From contig NZ_JAKZLA010000004.1 in assembly GCF_022808775.1 (NCBI RefSeq), positions 186,001 through 250,000 on the forward strand: a DNA stretch of 64,000 nt, in the 5' to 3' direction. This document shows positions 19,895 to 27,925 of the stretch, one piece after another. The notes below the pieces were generated by a model. It was not told the origin of the DNA and made no database searches. It saw only the letters and a list, made by a program, of their open reading frames with translations. The first letter of the stretch is position 1, and each line of letters opens with the position of its first letter. Source of the DNA: Geothrix terrae (GTDB taxonomy: Bacteria; Acidobacteriota; Holophagae; Holophagales; Holophagaceae). The translations under genes and the position numbers were made by a program.

Positions 19895-20554
19895 ATGAAG
19901 CTCATCGACGACCTCCGCGCGGAACACGACCTCATCGACCAGATGCTGGGCTCCCTGCGGACCTTCGTGAAGGCCCGCCTCGAGGGCCGGGGCGATCCGG
20001 CCGACGGCGCGCGCTTCATGGCCTTCTTCCGGCGCTACGCCGGCGACTTCCACCATCACAAGGAGGAGGAGATCCTCTTCCGGGCCCTGGCGGAACGGGC
20101 CGAGCTGCCCGCCCACCGCGGTCCCATCGCGGCGCTCACCGGGGAGCACCGGCGCATGGCCGGCCTGCTGGACGGGCTCGAAGGCCTGCTGGGTTCCGCC
20201 CTGGCCACCGACGAGGATCGCGCCCGGGTGGATTCGCTGGTCGTGGACTACAGCCGCTCCCTGTGGCGGCACATCGACGCCGAGAACTCGGTCCTCTACC
20301 CCCAGGGCGAGGAGCGCCTGCGCCGCTTCCATGTGCGGGACCTGCCCTCCCGTCCCATGACGGAGGCCGAAGCCGCGGCGCGGGAGGGAGCCCTGGCCTT
20401 GCTCACGGCCTACCCGCCCCTGCACGATGCCGAGGTCCACCGTGGCGACGGCTGCGTCGCCTGCCCATCCTTCGGCGTCACCTGCGAGGGCCTCGAGTAC
20501 GAGTGGTGGACCGAACTGGAGTGGGAGGAGGCGGAGGAGCGCCGGGACGATTGA
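19895..20554 (+). CDS. Hemerythrin-domain protein with C-terminal Cys cluster
   Basis: A 219-residue protein with a hemerythrin-like four-helix fold. Metal-ligand candidates are H11, the FHHHKEEEILF segment, H in GEHRRM, and HIDAENSVLYP. This is the general pattern of diiron O2/NO-binding domains. Residues after about 180 are not part of the domain and contain CVACPSFGVTC, a possible additional metal or redox site. It begins 5 bp after bioB and may be translationally coupled. Oxygen sensing or iron handling for the Fe-S neighbours is plausible but inferred. Confidence 0.85.
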   Translation: MKLIDDLRAEHDLIDQMLGSLRTFVKARLEGRGDPADGARFMAFFRRYAGDFHHHKEEEILFRALAERAELPAHRGPIAALTGEHRRMAGLLDGLEGLLGSALATDEDRARVDSLVVDYSRSLWRHIDAENSVLYPQGEERLRRFHVRDLPSRPMTEAEAAAREGALALLTAYPPLHDAEVHRGDGCVACPSFGVTCEGLEYEWWTELEWEEAEERRDD

Positions 20555-20619
20555 GGGTTTCCTGGACGACGGGACTATAGTGGTCTTCCATCCACAGGCA
20601 CCCCGACAGGAGGCACGCC

Positions 20620-20865
20620 ATGACGGATCCCACGCCCCACATCGCCCAGAAGGGCCCGTACCAGGTGGAGGTCGAAGCGGGCAAGACCTACCACTGGTGC
20701 GCCTGCGGCAACAGCAAGAAGCAGCCGTTCTGCGACGGCTCCCACAAGGGCGGTCCGTTCGTGCCCCTGGCCTACACCGCCGACATCACCGGCACGAAGT
20801 GGTTCTGCGGCTGCAAGCACAGCGGCACCAAGCCCATGTGCGACGGCACCCACAAGAAGCTCTGA
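20620..20865 (+). CDS. Dual CDGSH iron-sulfur domain protein
   Basis: An 81-residue protein with two CDGSH-type [2Fe-2S] motifs. The first is C-A-C...CDGSH (about 27-42) and the second is C-G-C...CDGTH (about 63-78). Each cluster is held by three cysteines and one histidine. It has no membrane anchor, unlike mitoNEET. AGGAGG lies six bases upstream of the ATG. It follows the hemerythrin gene by 65 bp on the same strand, and the trio bioB-hemerythrin-CDGSH suggests iron-sulfur metabolism. Confidence 0.95.
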   Translation: MTDPTPHIAQKGPYQVEVEAGKTYHWCACGNSKKQPFCDGSHKGGPFVPLAYTADITGTKWFCGCKHSGTKPMCDGTHKKL

Positions 20866-20901
20866 TCCAATCGGAAACCAGACGGCAGCCTCCCGGGGAT
20901 C

Positions 20902-21630
20902 TCAGGATCCCTCGGGGATGATCACCTGCGCCTTGAGGCCGGCGCGGAACCGGCCTTCGGGGTTCGGCACCACCACCTTCACGCGGACCTTGCCCTCCGC
21001 ATCCGCGCAGGGGTCCACCAGGATCACCTCCCCCTCGGCGCTCGCCGCGCCGCCGGGCTCGGGGAGGACCACCCGCACCTTCCGCCCCGGCGCGAACGCC
21101 GCGAGGGCCGCCGGCCCCACGGCGCACTGGACCACCACGCGGCTCAGGTCCATGAGCCGGAACATGGGCTGGGCTCCGGAGACCGCCTCGCCCTCGTCGC
21201 GGTACCGCTCGACCACGATGCCATCCATGGGGGCCACGATGGTGCGGAGCCGCACCTGCTCGGCCGCGGTCTCGTACTGGAGCCGCGCCAGCTCCAGGTC
21301 GATGCGTGACTCCAGGGCGCGGGCCTCGGGGATGATCTTGCTGTCGTAGAGGCGCTTGGCGCCCTTGGCCTCGAATTCCCGCCGCTCCAGCAGCGCCTTG
21401 GCCCGCTGCATCTCGAGCTCCTCCAGCTTCCCGTAGAGCTGGGCCAGGGGCTGGCCGGCCTTCACGGCCTCTCCCTCCTTCACGCGCATGCCCACGATCC
21501 GGCTCGAGACCGGGGCGCTGACCTCGACCTGGCGGTAGGGGAGCACCCGGCCCTCCAGGGCCAGTCCTCCGGCAGAAAGCGCCACCTGGCCGGACAGGAG
21601 CAGAGACAGGAAGCGAAGGCTCGGACCCAT
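20902..21630 (-). CDS. Orphan efflux periplasmic adaptor (HlyD/RND MFP family)
   Basis: A 242-residue membrane-fusion protein with a signal peptide (about 1-20). A lipoyl domain (VEVSAPVSSRIVGM and IVAPMDGIVVERY) is split by a short coiled coil (about 70-130) and followed by a beta-barrel. It is short for the family, about 240 rather than 350-400, because the helical hairpin and C-terminal domain are reduced. No pump gene is adjacent, so its partner is elsewhere. Confidence 0.85.
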   Translation of the reverse strand: MGPSLRFLSLLLSGQVALSAGGLALEGRVLPYRQVEVSAPVSSRIVGMRVKEGEAVKAGQPLAQLYGKLEELEMQRAKALLERREFEAKGAKRLYDSKIIPEARALESRIDLELARLQYETAAEQVRLRTIVAPMDGIVVERYRDEGEAVSGAQPMFRLMDLSRVVVQCAVGPAALAAFAPGRKVRVVLPEPGGAASAEGEVILVDPCADAEGKVRVKVVVPNPEGRFRAGLKAQVIIPEGS

Positions 21631-21666
21631 GTCCCTAGGGTACCGGCAACCGCGGGCCCGGGGAGC

Positions 21667-22026
21667 TCACTTGATGTTGAAGGTGAACTTCCCTTCGTGG
21701 CACTCCAGGCACTTCACCACGGGCGGCCTGTGCTGACGGTGGCAGTCCGTGCAGGGATAGGGTTCGTGGGGCGAGGCCTGGGGAGGGGCATGGGGGTTGG
21801 GCTTGGCGTCCTTCGTCAGGGCCTTCATGGCCGGGTAGTCCCCGTGGCAGACCATGCAGGCCTCGTCCGGCACCGCCGCGGTGGTGGGTTTCTCCTTCTG
21901 GTGGCAGTCGTGGCAGATGAGCTTGGCCTTCACGTGGGGCGCCGGCAGGGGCCGCTCCTGGGCCAGGCCGATCCCGGCCGCCAGCAGTCCCGACAGCCCC
22001 AGGATCCCCATCCGAAGAAGACGCAT
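21667..22026 (-). CDS. Small periplasmic tetrahaem c-type cytochrome (STC-like)
   Basis: A 119-residue protein with a signal peptide (about 1-22) and four CxxCH haem sites at about 38-42, 57-61, 92-96 and 106-110. Spacing and extra histidines (HxPH-like region near 79-87, CTDCHRQH) match the small tetrahaem cytochrome/flavocytochrome c3 haem domain of Shewanella. A role as periplasmic electron shuttle in anaerobic or extracellular respiration is likely. No reductase gene is adjacent. GAGGGGG precedes the ATG. Confidence 0.93.
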   Translation of the reverse strand: MRLLRMGILGLSGLLAAGIGLAQERPLPAPHVKAKLICHDCHQKEKPTTAAVPDEACMVCHGDYPAMKALTKDAKPNPHAPPQASPHEPYPCTDCHRQHRPPVVKCLECHEGKFTFNIK

Positions 22027-22180
22027 GTAGCCCCCTCATCCATGCCGCGATGCAAATGATGACCATGATATCGCATTACATTCAAGGGCCTTCCCCCTCG
22101 GTCCCCCGCCTGGAAGGCCAGTGTCCCCATGGGTAAACTGATCCATTGGGCTGGCCGCTCCGAATGCAGTCGTTCATATC

Positions 22181-22209
22181 GATCCACATCGGCAAGGCCG
22201 ATTTGGATC
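22181..22209 (+). promoter_or_regulatory. Leader hairpin 20 bp before valS
   Basis: Arms 22181-22193 and 22197-22209 pair over 13 positions with one mismatch around an AAG loop. The hairpin ends 19 bp before the valS ATG, so it is in the mRNA leader. No T-tract follows. It may affect translation or mRNA stability. I see no T-box specifier or antiterminator elements. Confidence 0.5.
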
Positions 22210-22228
22210 CGGGAAAGGCAAGGCAAAG

Positions 22229-24847
22229 ATGGCAATGCGAGAGATGGACAAGGCATTCGATTTCAGGACGGCGCAGACACGCTGGTACGAGGTGTGGGAG
22301 GAGTCCCGCGCCTTCGAGGCGGCGCCGGAGAGCGGCAAGGAACCCTGGTCCATCGTCATCCCGCCGCCCAACATCACGGGCAACCTGCACATGGGCCATG
22401 CCCTGGTGAACACGCTCCACGACGTGCTCACCCGCTTCAAGCGGGCCCAGGGCTACGACGCGCTGTGGGTTCCCGGCACCGATCACGCGGGCATCGCCAC
22501 CCAGATGATGGTGGAGCGGCAGCTCAAGGCCGAGGGCACGGACCGCCACAAGCTGGGCCGCGATGCCTTCGAGCAGCGCATCTGGGAGTGGAAGGAGAAG
22601 AACCAGGGCGCCATCGAGCACCAGCTCAAGCGCCTGGGCTGCTCCGTGGACTGGACCCGCAACCGCTTCACGCTGGATCCGGCCCTCAACAAGGCCGTGC
22701 GCAAGGTCTTCGTGGAGAGCTACAAGGCTGGCCGCATCTACCGCGGTCCCCGCATGATCCAGTGGGATCCCGCCCTCCAGACGGCGCTGAGCGACCTGGA
22801 AGTGAAGTACGAGGAGCGCAAGGGCAAGCTCTGGTACCTGCGTTACCCCCTGGCGGACGGCAACGGCGAGGTGGTGGTCGCCACCACGCGCCCCGAGACC
22901 ATGCTGGGCGACACGGCCGTGGCGGTCCATCCAGACGACGAGCGCTACCAGGGCATGATCGGCAAGCTCATGAACCACCCGCTCACAGGCCGCCAGATCC
23001 CCGTGGTGGCCGACAGCTTCGTGGATCCCGCCTTCGGCACCGGCTGCGTGAAGGTGACCCCCGCCCACGACCCCAACGACTTCGCCGCCGGCCAGCGCCT
23101 GAAGCTGGACTCCATCACCATCATCGGCTTCGACGCGAAGATGACCGCCGCCGCCGGGATCTACGCGGGGCTGGACCGGTTCGAGGCCCGCAAGCGCGTG
23201 GTGGCGGACCTCGAGGAGCAGGGCTTCCTCGTGAAGGTGGAGGACTACGTCCACAAGATCAGCCTCAGCGATCGCAGCGGCGCCGTGCTGGAACCGCTGG
23301 TGAGCGAGCAGTGGTTCATGGATGTGAAGGAGGCCGCCGCCCAGGCCCTGGAGGCCGTCCGCGACGGCCGCATCCAGTTCACGCCCTCGCACCACGCCGC
23401 CGTCTGGGAGCACTGGCTCACCAACATCCAGGACTGGTGCATCAGCCGCCAGCTCGTCTGGGGCCACCGCATCCCGGCCTGGACCTGCGCCAAGTGCGGG
23501 GAGCTCCATGTGGAGATGGAGCAGCCCTCCGCATGTGGGGCGTGCGGATCGGAGGACCTGGTCCAGGATCCGGATACGCTGGATACGTGGTTCTCTTCGG
23601 CGCTCTGGCCCTTCAGCGTCTTTGGGTGGCCGGAGCAGACCGCGGAGTTGAAGCGCTACTACCCCACCAGCGTGCTCATCACGGGCTACGACATCCTGTT
23701 CTTCTGGGTGGCGCGCATGGCCATGGCAGGGCTCACCTGGATGGGCGACGTGCCCTTCCGGAAGGTCTACTTCAACAGCCTGGTCCGCGACGCCAGCGGC
23801 CAGAAGATGTCGAAAACCAAGGGCAACGTCATCGATCCGTTGGAAGTCATGGAGGAATACGGCACCGACGCCCTCCGCTTCGCGCTCGCCATCATGGCGG
23901 CGCCGGGCACGGACATCGCCATGAGCCCCGCGCGGCTGGAGGCCTCCAGGAACTTCTGCAACAAGCTCTGGAACGCCTCCCGCTTCGTCCAGATGAATCT
24001 CGACGAATCCATTTCGCTGTCCACGAAGCCAGCATTCGGCGAAGCCGAATTCTGGCTCATCGGAAGGCTGCGGGAAGAGATCGCCGCCATCACCGACGCC
24101 ATCGAGGCCTTCCGCTTCCATGACGCGGCGGAGCGGCTCTACCACCTGGTCTACGACGAATTCTGCGCCACCTACATCGAGCTGGCCAAGGTGCAGCTCC
24201 AGAGCGGCACGACGGCCCAGAAGGCGGCCATCCTCCACTTCCTCGACATCCTCCTGCGGGCCCTGCACCCCTTCGTGCCCTTCCTGACCGAAGAGATCCA
24301 CGAAGCGGTCATCGCCCCCCGATTGCCGGGCTCAGAGCCGGCTCTGCTGGCCCTGAGAAGCTGGCCTCTCGACGAAGCGATTCTCCAGACGAAGGGCGGC
24401 GATGGCACGCTCATCCCCCGGTTCCAGGAGGTGCTCACGGCCTTCCTGCGCCTCAAGGCCGAGCAGGGCGTGGATCCCGCCAAGCGTGTGGCGGCGTTCT
24501 GTTCGATCGTCGAGCTGGCGCCCTTCACCGAGGCCTTGAAATCCATCGCCCGGCTGGAGTCCGTCACCTTCACCCAGGGCGACCTCGCCTCATCCACCCG
24601 GGCCGTGGCCGTGGTGGCCGGCGGCGCCGTGGCCCTGGAGCTGGTGGGCCTCAAGGATCCCGCGGCCGAGAGGGTCAAGCTGGAGAAGGAGCTGGCCAAG
24701 CTGGAGAAGGAGCTGGAGCCCCTGCGGGCGCGCCTCGCCGACGAGAGTTTCGTCACCAAGGCCCCCGAAGTCGCCGTGGCCAAGCTGCGGGGCCAGGCCG
24801 AAGAGAGGGAGCAGCGCCTCGCCCAGGTGAAGGCGCTGCTGGCCTGA
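22229..24847 (+). CDS. valS: Valine--tRNA ligase
   Basis: Class I aminoacyl-tRNA synthetase, 872 residues. The HIGH motif is HMGH in PPNITGNLHMGHAL (about 54-57). The CP1 editing domain (about 190-330) carries TTRPETMLGDTAVAVHP, and the tRNA anticodon-binding domain precedes a C-terminal coiled coil (about 805-870). The KMSKS loop reads KMSKT (526-530), a Ser-to-Thr change in the last position. Alternative in-frame ATGs lie at codons 3 and 6, so the exact start is uncertain. The polysaccharide deacetylase gene starts 1 bp after the stop. Confidence 0.97.
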   Translation: MAMREMDKAFDFRTAQTRWYEVWEESRAFEAAPESGKEPWSIVIPPPNITGNLHMGHALVNTLHDVLTRFKRAQGYDALWVPGTDHAGIATQMMVERQLKAEGTDRHKLGRDAFEQRIWEWKEKNQGAIEHQLKRLGCSVDWTRNRFTLDPALNKAVRKVFVESYKAGRIYRGPRMIQWDPALQTALSDLEVKYEERKGKLWYLRYPLADGNGEVVVATTRPETMLGDTAVAVHPDDERYQGMIGKLMNHPLTGRQIPVVADSFVDPAFGTGCVKVTPAHDPNDFAAGQRLKLDSITIIGFDAKMTAAAGIYAGLDRFEARKRVVADLEEQGFLVKVEDYVHKISLSDRSGAVLEPLVSEQWFMDVKEAAAQALEAVRDGRIQFTPSHHAAVWEHWLTNIQDWCISRQLVWGHRIPAWTCAKCGELHVEMEQPSACGACGSEDLVQDPDTLDTWFSSALWPFSVFGWPEQTAELKRYYPTSVLITGYDILFFWVARMAMAGLTWMGDVPFRKVYFNSLVRDASGQKMSKTKGNVIDPLEVMEEYGTDALRFALAIMAAPGTDIAMSPARLEASRNFCNKLWNASRFVQMNLDESISLSTKPAFGEAEFWLIGRLREEIAAITDAIEAFRFHDAAERLYHLVYDEFCATYIELAKVQLQSGTTAQKAAILHFLDILLRALHPFVPFLTEEIHEAVIAPRLPGSEPALLALRSWPLDEAILQTKGGDGTLIPRFQEVLTAFLRLKAEQGVDPAKRVAAFCSIVELAPFTEALKSIARLESVTFTQGDLASSTRAVAVVAGGAVALELVGLKDPAAERVKLEKELAKLEKELEPLRARLADESFVTKAPEVAVAKLRGQAEEREQRLAQVKALLA

Positions 24848-24848
24848 C

Positions 24849-26216
24849 ATGATCCGGAAGACCCTGCCCCTGCTCCTCCTGGCCCTGGCGGTCGGAGGGG
24901 TATGGGTCATCCAGCGGCAGCAGGCCCGGCCCGCGGCCCCGCCGCCCCTGCTCGCCGCGGCCGCCCTGGCGGAGGCCGCCACGCATCCGGAGCCCCCAGG
25001 GACCGCGCCCCTGCTGGAGGCCCTGCGGGCCGACCTGCAGGTGCACCGCCAGCTCATCGTGATCTTCGCCGACGAAGCCCGTCTCAAGGGGCCCGACCTC
25101 GAGCGGGCCCTGGCCGTGGGCCACCGCCTGCACCACGAGCGCCGGGATCTGGTGCACCAACTGAACGGGGCCCTGACTCGGCTTGCGGCGCAGCCTCCAG
25201 CTCTGCGGGACCCCGTGGCTTCGGCGCTGCTGGACTGGATGGAGGCCGATCCCGAAGTGCTCGAGCTCGACCGCCTCGCCTTCCGGGATTCCCTGCGGGT
25301 GCTCCAGAAACCGCTTCGTCGCGACACCACGCCCGAGGGTGTGCTGCTCAACCGGCGTCTTTCCCGGGACCTCGCCGAAGCGGATCGCGTAGAGGCCCTG
25401 GTCGAGACCGAGTACCAGCGGGTCTTCGGAGGCCCGGGGCATCCGGCCCAGGGCGGGCAGCGGGATCGCTGGAACACCTATGTGGCCGAACTCCAGCGGC
25501 GCATCCCCCTGGACCCGCTGCTCAAGGGCGCCACCATTCCCAGCCCGGCCTCGGGGCTTCAGGGCAGCGGCGAGATCAATGGCACTGAGCTGCCCGAGAA
25601 GGTACTCATCCTCAGCTTCGATGATGGCCCTCATCGCATCTACACCGAAGAAATCAAGGCGATCCTCGAGAAGGAGCATGTGCCCGCGCTGTTCTTCGAG
25701 GTGGGCCGGAACCTGGGCTCCCAGGACGCCGCGGGTCAGGTCAAGCTGGGCCCCCTGGCGGCCTACACGGAGGATCTGGTGAAGGGCGGCTTCGTGGTGG
25801 GCAACCACAGCTACACCCACGCCCAGCTCAGCAAGGAGACCGGGGTGCCGCTGGACCTGGAGATCCGCGAGACCGACCAGCTCCTGCGGGCCATCCCCGG
25901 AGCGCACAGCCAGCTCTTCCGCTTCCCCTACGGCGCGCGGACGCCGCTCCAGTTGCAAGCCCTGGCGGCCTACCACCTGCGCTCGGTGCTCTGGAACATC
26001 GACAGCCTGGACTGGGCCGACCCCGTGCCCAGCTCCGTGGCCGACCGCGTCCTGAAGGCCATCGCCCACGAGCAGCGGGGCATCCTCCTCTTCCACGACA
26101 TCCATGACCGGGCCGGGAAGGTGCTGCCCGTGCTCATCCCGAAGCTCAGGGCCGATGGCTACACCTTCGCCGGACTGGACGGGGAGGGGAGGCTCCGGCT
26201 GGTGGACAGGCCCTGA
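24849..26216 (+). CDS. Polysaccharide deacetylase-family protein (NodB domain)
   Basis: A 455-residue envelope protein with an N-terminal membrane anchor/signal (about 1-21). A helical, uncharacterised middle (about 35-230) precedes a C-terminal CE4 deacetylase domain. NodB motifs are visible: SFDDGPH (about 256-262), GNHSYTH (about 318-325), RFPYGAR and LLFHDIH. These supply the metal-binding Asp-His-His triad and catalytic residues. The substrate, peptidoglycan or another N-acetylated glycan, cannot be told. It starts 1 bp after valS. Confidence 0.9.
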   Translation: MIRKTLPLLLLALAVGGVWVIQRQQARPAAPPPLLAAAALAEAATHPEPPGTAPLLEALRADLQVHRQLIVIFADEARLKGPDLERALAVGHRLHHERRDLVHQLNGALTRLAAQPPALRDPVASALLDWMEADPEVLELDRLAFRDSLRVLQKPLRRDTTPEGVLLNRRLSRDLAEADRVEALVETEYQRVFGGPGHPAQGGQRDRWNTYVAELQRRIPLDPLLKGATIPSPASGLQGSGEINGTELPEKVLILSFDDGPHRIYTEEIKAILEKEHVPALFFEVGRNLGSQDAAGQVKLGPLAAYTEDLVKGGFVVGNHSYTHAQLSKETGVPLDLEIRETDQLLRAIPGAHSQLFRFPYGARTPLQLQALAAYHLRSVLWNIDSLDWADPVPSSVADRVLKAIAHEQRGILLFHDIHDRAGKVLPVLIPKLRADGYTFAGLDGEGRLRLVDRP

Positions 26217-26267
26217 ATCCGGCACGTCACCCCTCACCCTGGGAAATGCGGATGCTAACCTGAAGGC

Positions 26268-26690
26268 ATGACGAAGACCTACTACGCTGGCCAGGATGTG
26301 GATGCGCCCTGCGGGCGCTGTGGCGGCGAGACGCGCCACCAGGTCCTGACCGTGACCAACGGCGTGCCCGACAAGCTCATCTGCGGGAACTGCCGGTCCG
26401 TGCACAAGTTCCGCGCGGCCAAGCCGGAGCCCCTGCCCCGCGCCCCCCGGATCCCCACGGCCGCCAAGGCCGGTGGGCCCCGGCCCGGCTCGCTGGTGGC
26501 CCAGTTCCAGGAGGCCGTGGCCCGCGAACAGGGCGGCGCCCAGGCCCGGCCCTACTCGGTGGCCGAACGCTGGGAGGAGGGCGCCTGGATGGACCATCCC
26601 GCCTTCGGCCTGGGGCGCGTCCAGCGGCGCATGGGCCGCAAGGTGGACGTGCTCTTCAAGGACGGCCTGAAGACCCTGGTCAGCGCATGA
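26268..26690 (+). CDS. Zinc-ribbon protein with UvrD-tail-like C-terminal domain
   Basis: A 140-residue protein. Two CxxC pairs, CGRC (15-18) and CGNC (39-42), form a zinc ribbon. A Pro/Ala-rich linker follows (about 50-75). The C-terminus (about 108-140) has HPAFGLGRVQRRMGRKVDVL and resembles the H-x-x-FG-x-G-x-V tudor-like tail of UvrD/PcrA, which contacts RNA polymerase. That similarity is my reading by eye. Its stop overlaps the ATG of the exonuclease gene (ATGA), suggesting a joint role in DNA transactions. Confidence 0.72.
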   Translation: MTKTYYAGQDVDAPCGRCGGETRHQVLTVTNGVPDKLICGNCRSVHKFRAAKPEPLPRAPRIPTAAKAGGPRPGSLVAQFQEAVAREQGGAQARPYSVAERWEEGAWMDHPAFGLGRVQRRMGRKVDVLFKDGLKTLVSA

Positions 26691-27325
26691 CCCAGGACGC
26701 CCTCCTCGAGACCAGCTCGCCCGCGCTGCGGGAGCTGCGCTTCGCGGTGCTGGACCTGGAGACCACGGGCGGAAGCCCCAAGGCCCGCTGGGGCAAGGAC
26801 GGGCGGTTCATCCAGCCCTCGGAGATCACCGAGGTGGGCATGGTGCGCCTCTCGGGCCCGGTGGTGGAGGACCGCTTCTCCAGCCTGGCCGCCATCCAGG
26901 GCTTCCTGCCGGAGGAGATCCAGCGCCTCACGGGCATCAGCCTGCCCATGCTGGCGGGCGCCCCCCCCTGGGAGCAGGTGGCCCTGAAGCTGGCGCCAAG
27001 GCTGGAAGGCCGCGTCTGGGTGGCCCACCACGCCCCCTACGACGGCAGCTTCCTCAAGGCCTGGCTGCCCGAGGGCATCTGGCGGCGCCACCGCCTCGTC
27101 TGCACACGCCTGCTGGCCAAGAAGCTCATCCCCGAGCTGCCCCGGCGGAGCCTGGCGGAGCTCTGCGCCTTCCTCGGCATCACGAACACCCGGGCCCACC
27201 GGGCCTTGCAGGACGCCGAGGCCACCGCCGAAGTCCTCCAGCACCTGCTGCAGCGCGCGGAAGACCGGGACATGGACGGGGAGGCCTTCCTCGCCGCCGG
27301 CGAGGTGGCCTGGAACAAGGTCTGA
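26687..27325 (+). CDS. DnaQ-like 3'-5' exonuclease (DEDDh)
   Basis: A 212-residue exonuclease of the DNA polymerase III epsilon/RNase T superfamily. Exo I is VLDLETTGG with D23 and E25. Exo II is in HHAPYDGSFL, and Exo III is HRALQDAEATAEVL with the His and Asp of the DEDDh type. It is too short to carry the polymerase III clamp domains and is probably a proofreading or repair exonuclease. It overlaps the zinc-ribbon gene by 4 bp. Confidence 0.9.
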   Translation: MTQDALLETSSPALRELRFAVLDLETTGGSPKARWGKDGRFIQPSEITEVGMVRLSGPVVEDRFSSLAAIQGFLPEEIQRLTGISLPMLAGAPPWEQVALKLAPRLEGRVWVAHHAPYDGSFLKAWLPEGIWRRHRLVCTRLLAKKLIPELPRRSLAELCAFLGITNTRAHRALQDAEATAEVLQHLLQRAEDRDMDGEAFLAAGEVAWNKV

Positions 27326-27329
27326 CGCG

Positions 27330-27503
27330 CTACGGGATCATCTTCTTCGCCTTCTCGGCGGAAGCCTTGGCGTAGTAGGCGCAAACCCTCTTCCTGGCGT
27401 CGGGCTCGATGCCGGCGGCCTTGAAGGCCTCCTTGAGCTTCTTCTCGGGCACGCCCAGGTCCTTGGCCCAGGCCGATGCCGTCTTCATGCCTTCAGCCGC
27501 CAT
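27330..27503 (-). CDS. Small basic helical protein, unknown function
   Basis: A 57-residue Lys/Ala-rich protein starting at the ATG at 27503, with GGAGG upstream. ATG 27515 is the alternative. The sequence MKTASAWAKDLGVPEKKLKEA suggests a short helical DNA-binding or helix-turn-helix-like fold, but I do not recognise a family. It is convergent with the exonuclease gene, 4 bp apart. Confidence 0.65.
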   Translation of the reverse strand: MAAEGMKTASAWAKDLGVPEKKLKEAFKAAGIEPDARKRVCAYYAKASAEKAKKMIP

Positions 27504-27750
27504 GGCGCCCTCCATTGGGACTAGCCTACACCCCGATTCGACGACGCGCGCTTCGGCAGACTCTGCTGCGAGCCAAGGGCAAGCTCGCGCACCATGGTCC
27601 GGTGCAACCGCAACCTACCAAGCGGCTCGTCGTCAGATCGCCGGGCCGGTATCGAAGGTGCGGTTGCGGTGGAGCCAGCGCTTCCGGAAGCGGATTCAGG
27701 ATCGCACAGACTTAATGTCAGCGCGCATCTAGATAGCCCTGAGCGCCTAC

Positions 27751-27764
27751 CATCCGATCGGATG
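27751..27764. promoter_or_regulatory. 14-bp perfect palindrome
   Basis: CATCCGATCGGATG is fully self-complementary and lies 160 bp upstream of the acquired membrane-sensor gene. It is operator-like. The binding protein is unknown. Confidence 0.4.
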
Positions 27765-27883
27765 GCGACCATCGGCCGCGGGGACAAATGACAACGCACG
27801 GACGACATGCGGTGTTGTTTGATCCTCTATGCCCCTATCTAAGCCCTGCTGGTTGAATTAGTTCGAATGTTAACCTGTTTATC

Positions 27884-27897
27884 GATGTCAAGACATC
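27884..27897. promoter_or_regulatory. 14-bp palindrome GATGTC-AA-GACATC
   Basis: Six-base perfect arms around AA, in the AT-rich leader of the gene at 27926. It lies where a promoter or operator is expected, about 30 bp upstream of the start codon. Confidence 0.4.
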
Positions 27898-27910
27898 AAT
27901 GCCGAGATAT

Positions 27911-27924
27911 CAATGAGGTCATTG
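27911..27924 (+). promoter_or_regulatory. Palindrome overlapping the ribosome-binding site
   Basis: CAATGAGGTCATTG has six-base arms. Its centre contains the GAGG ribosome-binding site for the ATG at 27926. Folding or protein binding here would affect translation start of the sensor gene. Confidence 0.4.
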
Positions 27925-27925
27925 C

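Larger units (their letters stand above)
27516..27925. other. Gene-poor, lower-GC junction upstream of the acquired sensor gene
   Basis: About 400 bp with no convincing gene. Base composition and codon-like patterns differ from the flanks, and the last 90 bp are AT-rich. It carries three perfect-arm palindromes, listed separately. Open frames on both strands here are short and unlike the local genes. No transposase fragment or clear terminal repeat was found. Confidence 0.55.

Noticed and set aside
27521-27808. 95-codon minus-strand frame in the junction
   Set aside because: No ribosome-binding site, no recognisable domain, and a low-complexity Ser/Arg composition.
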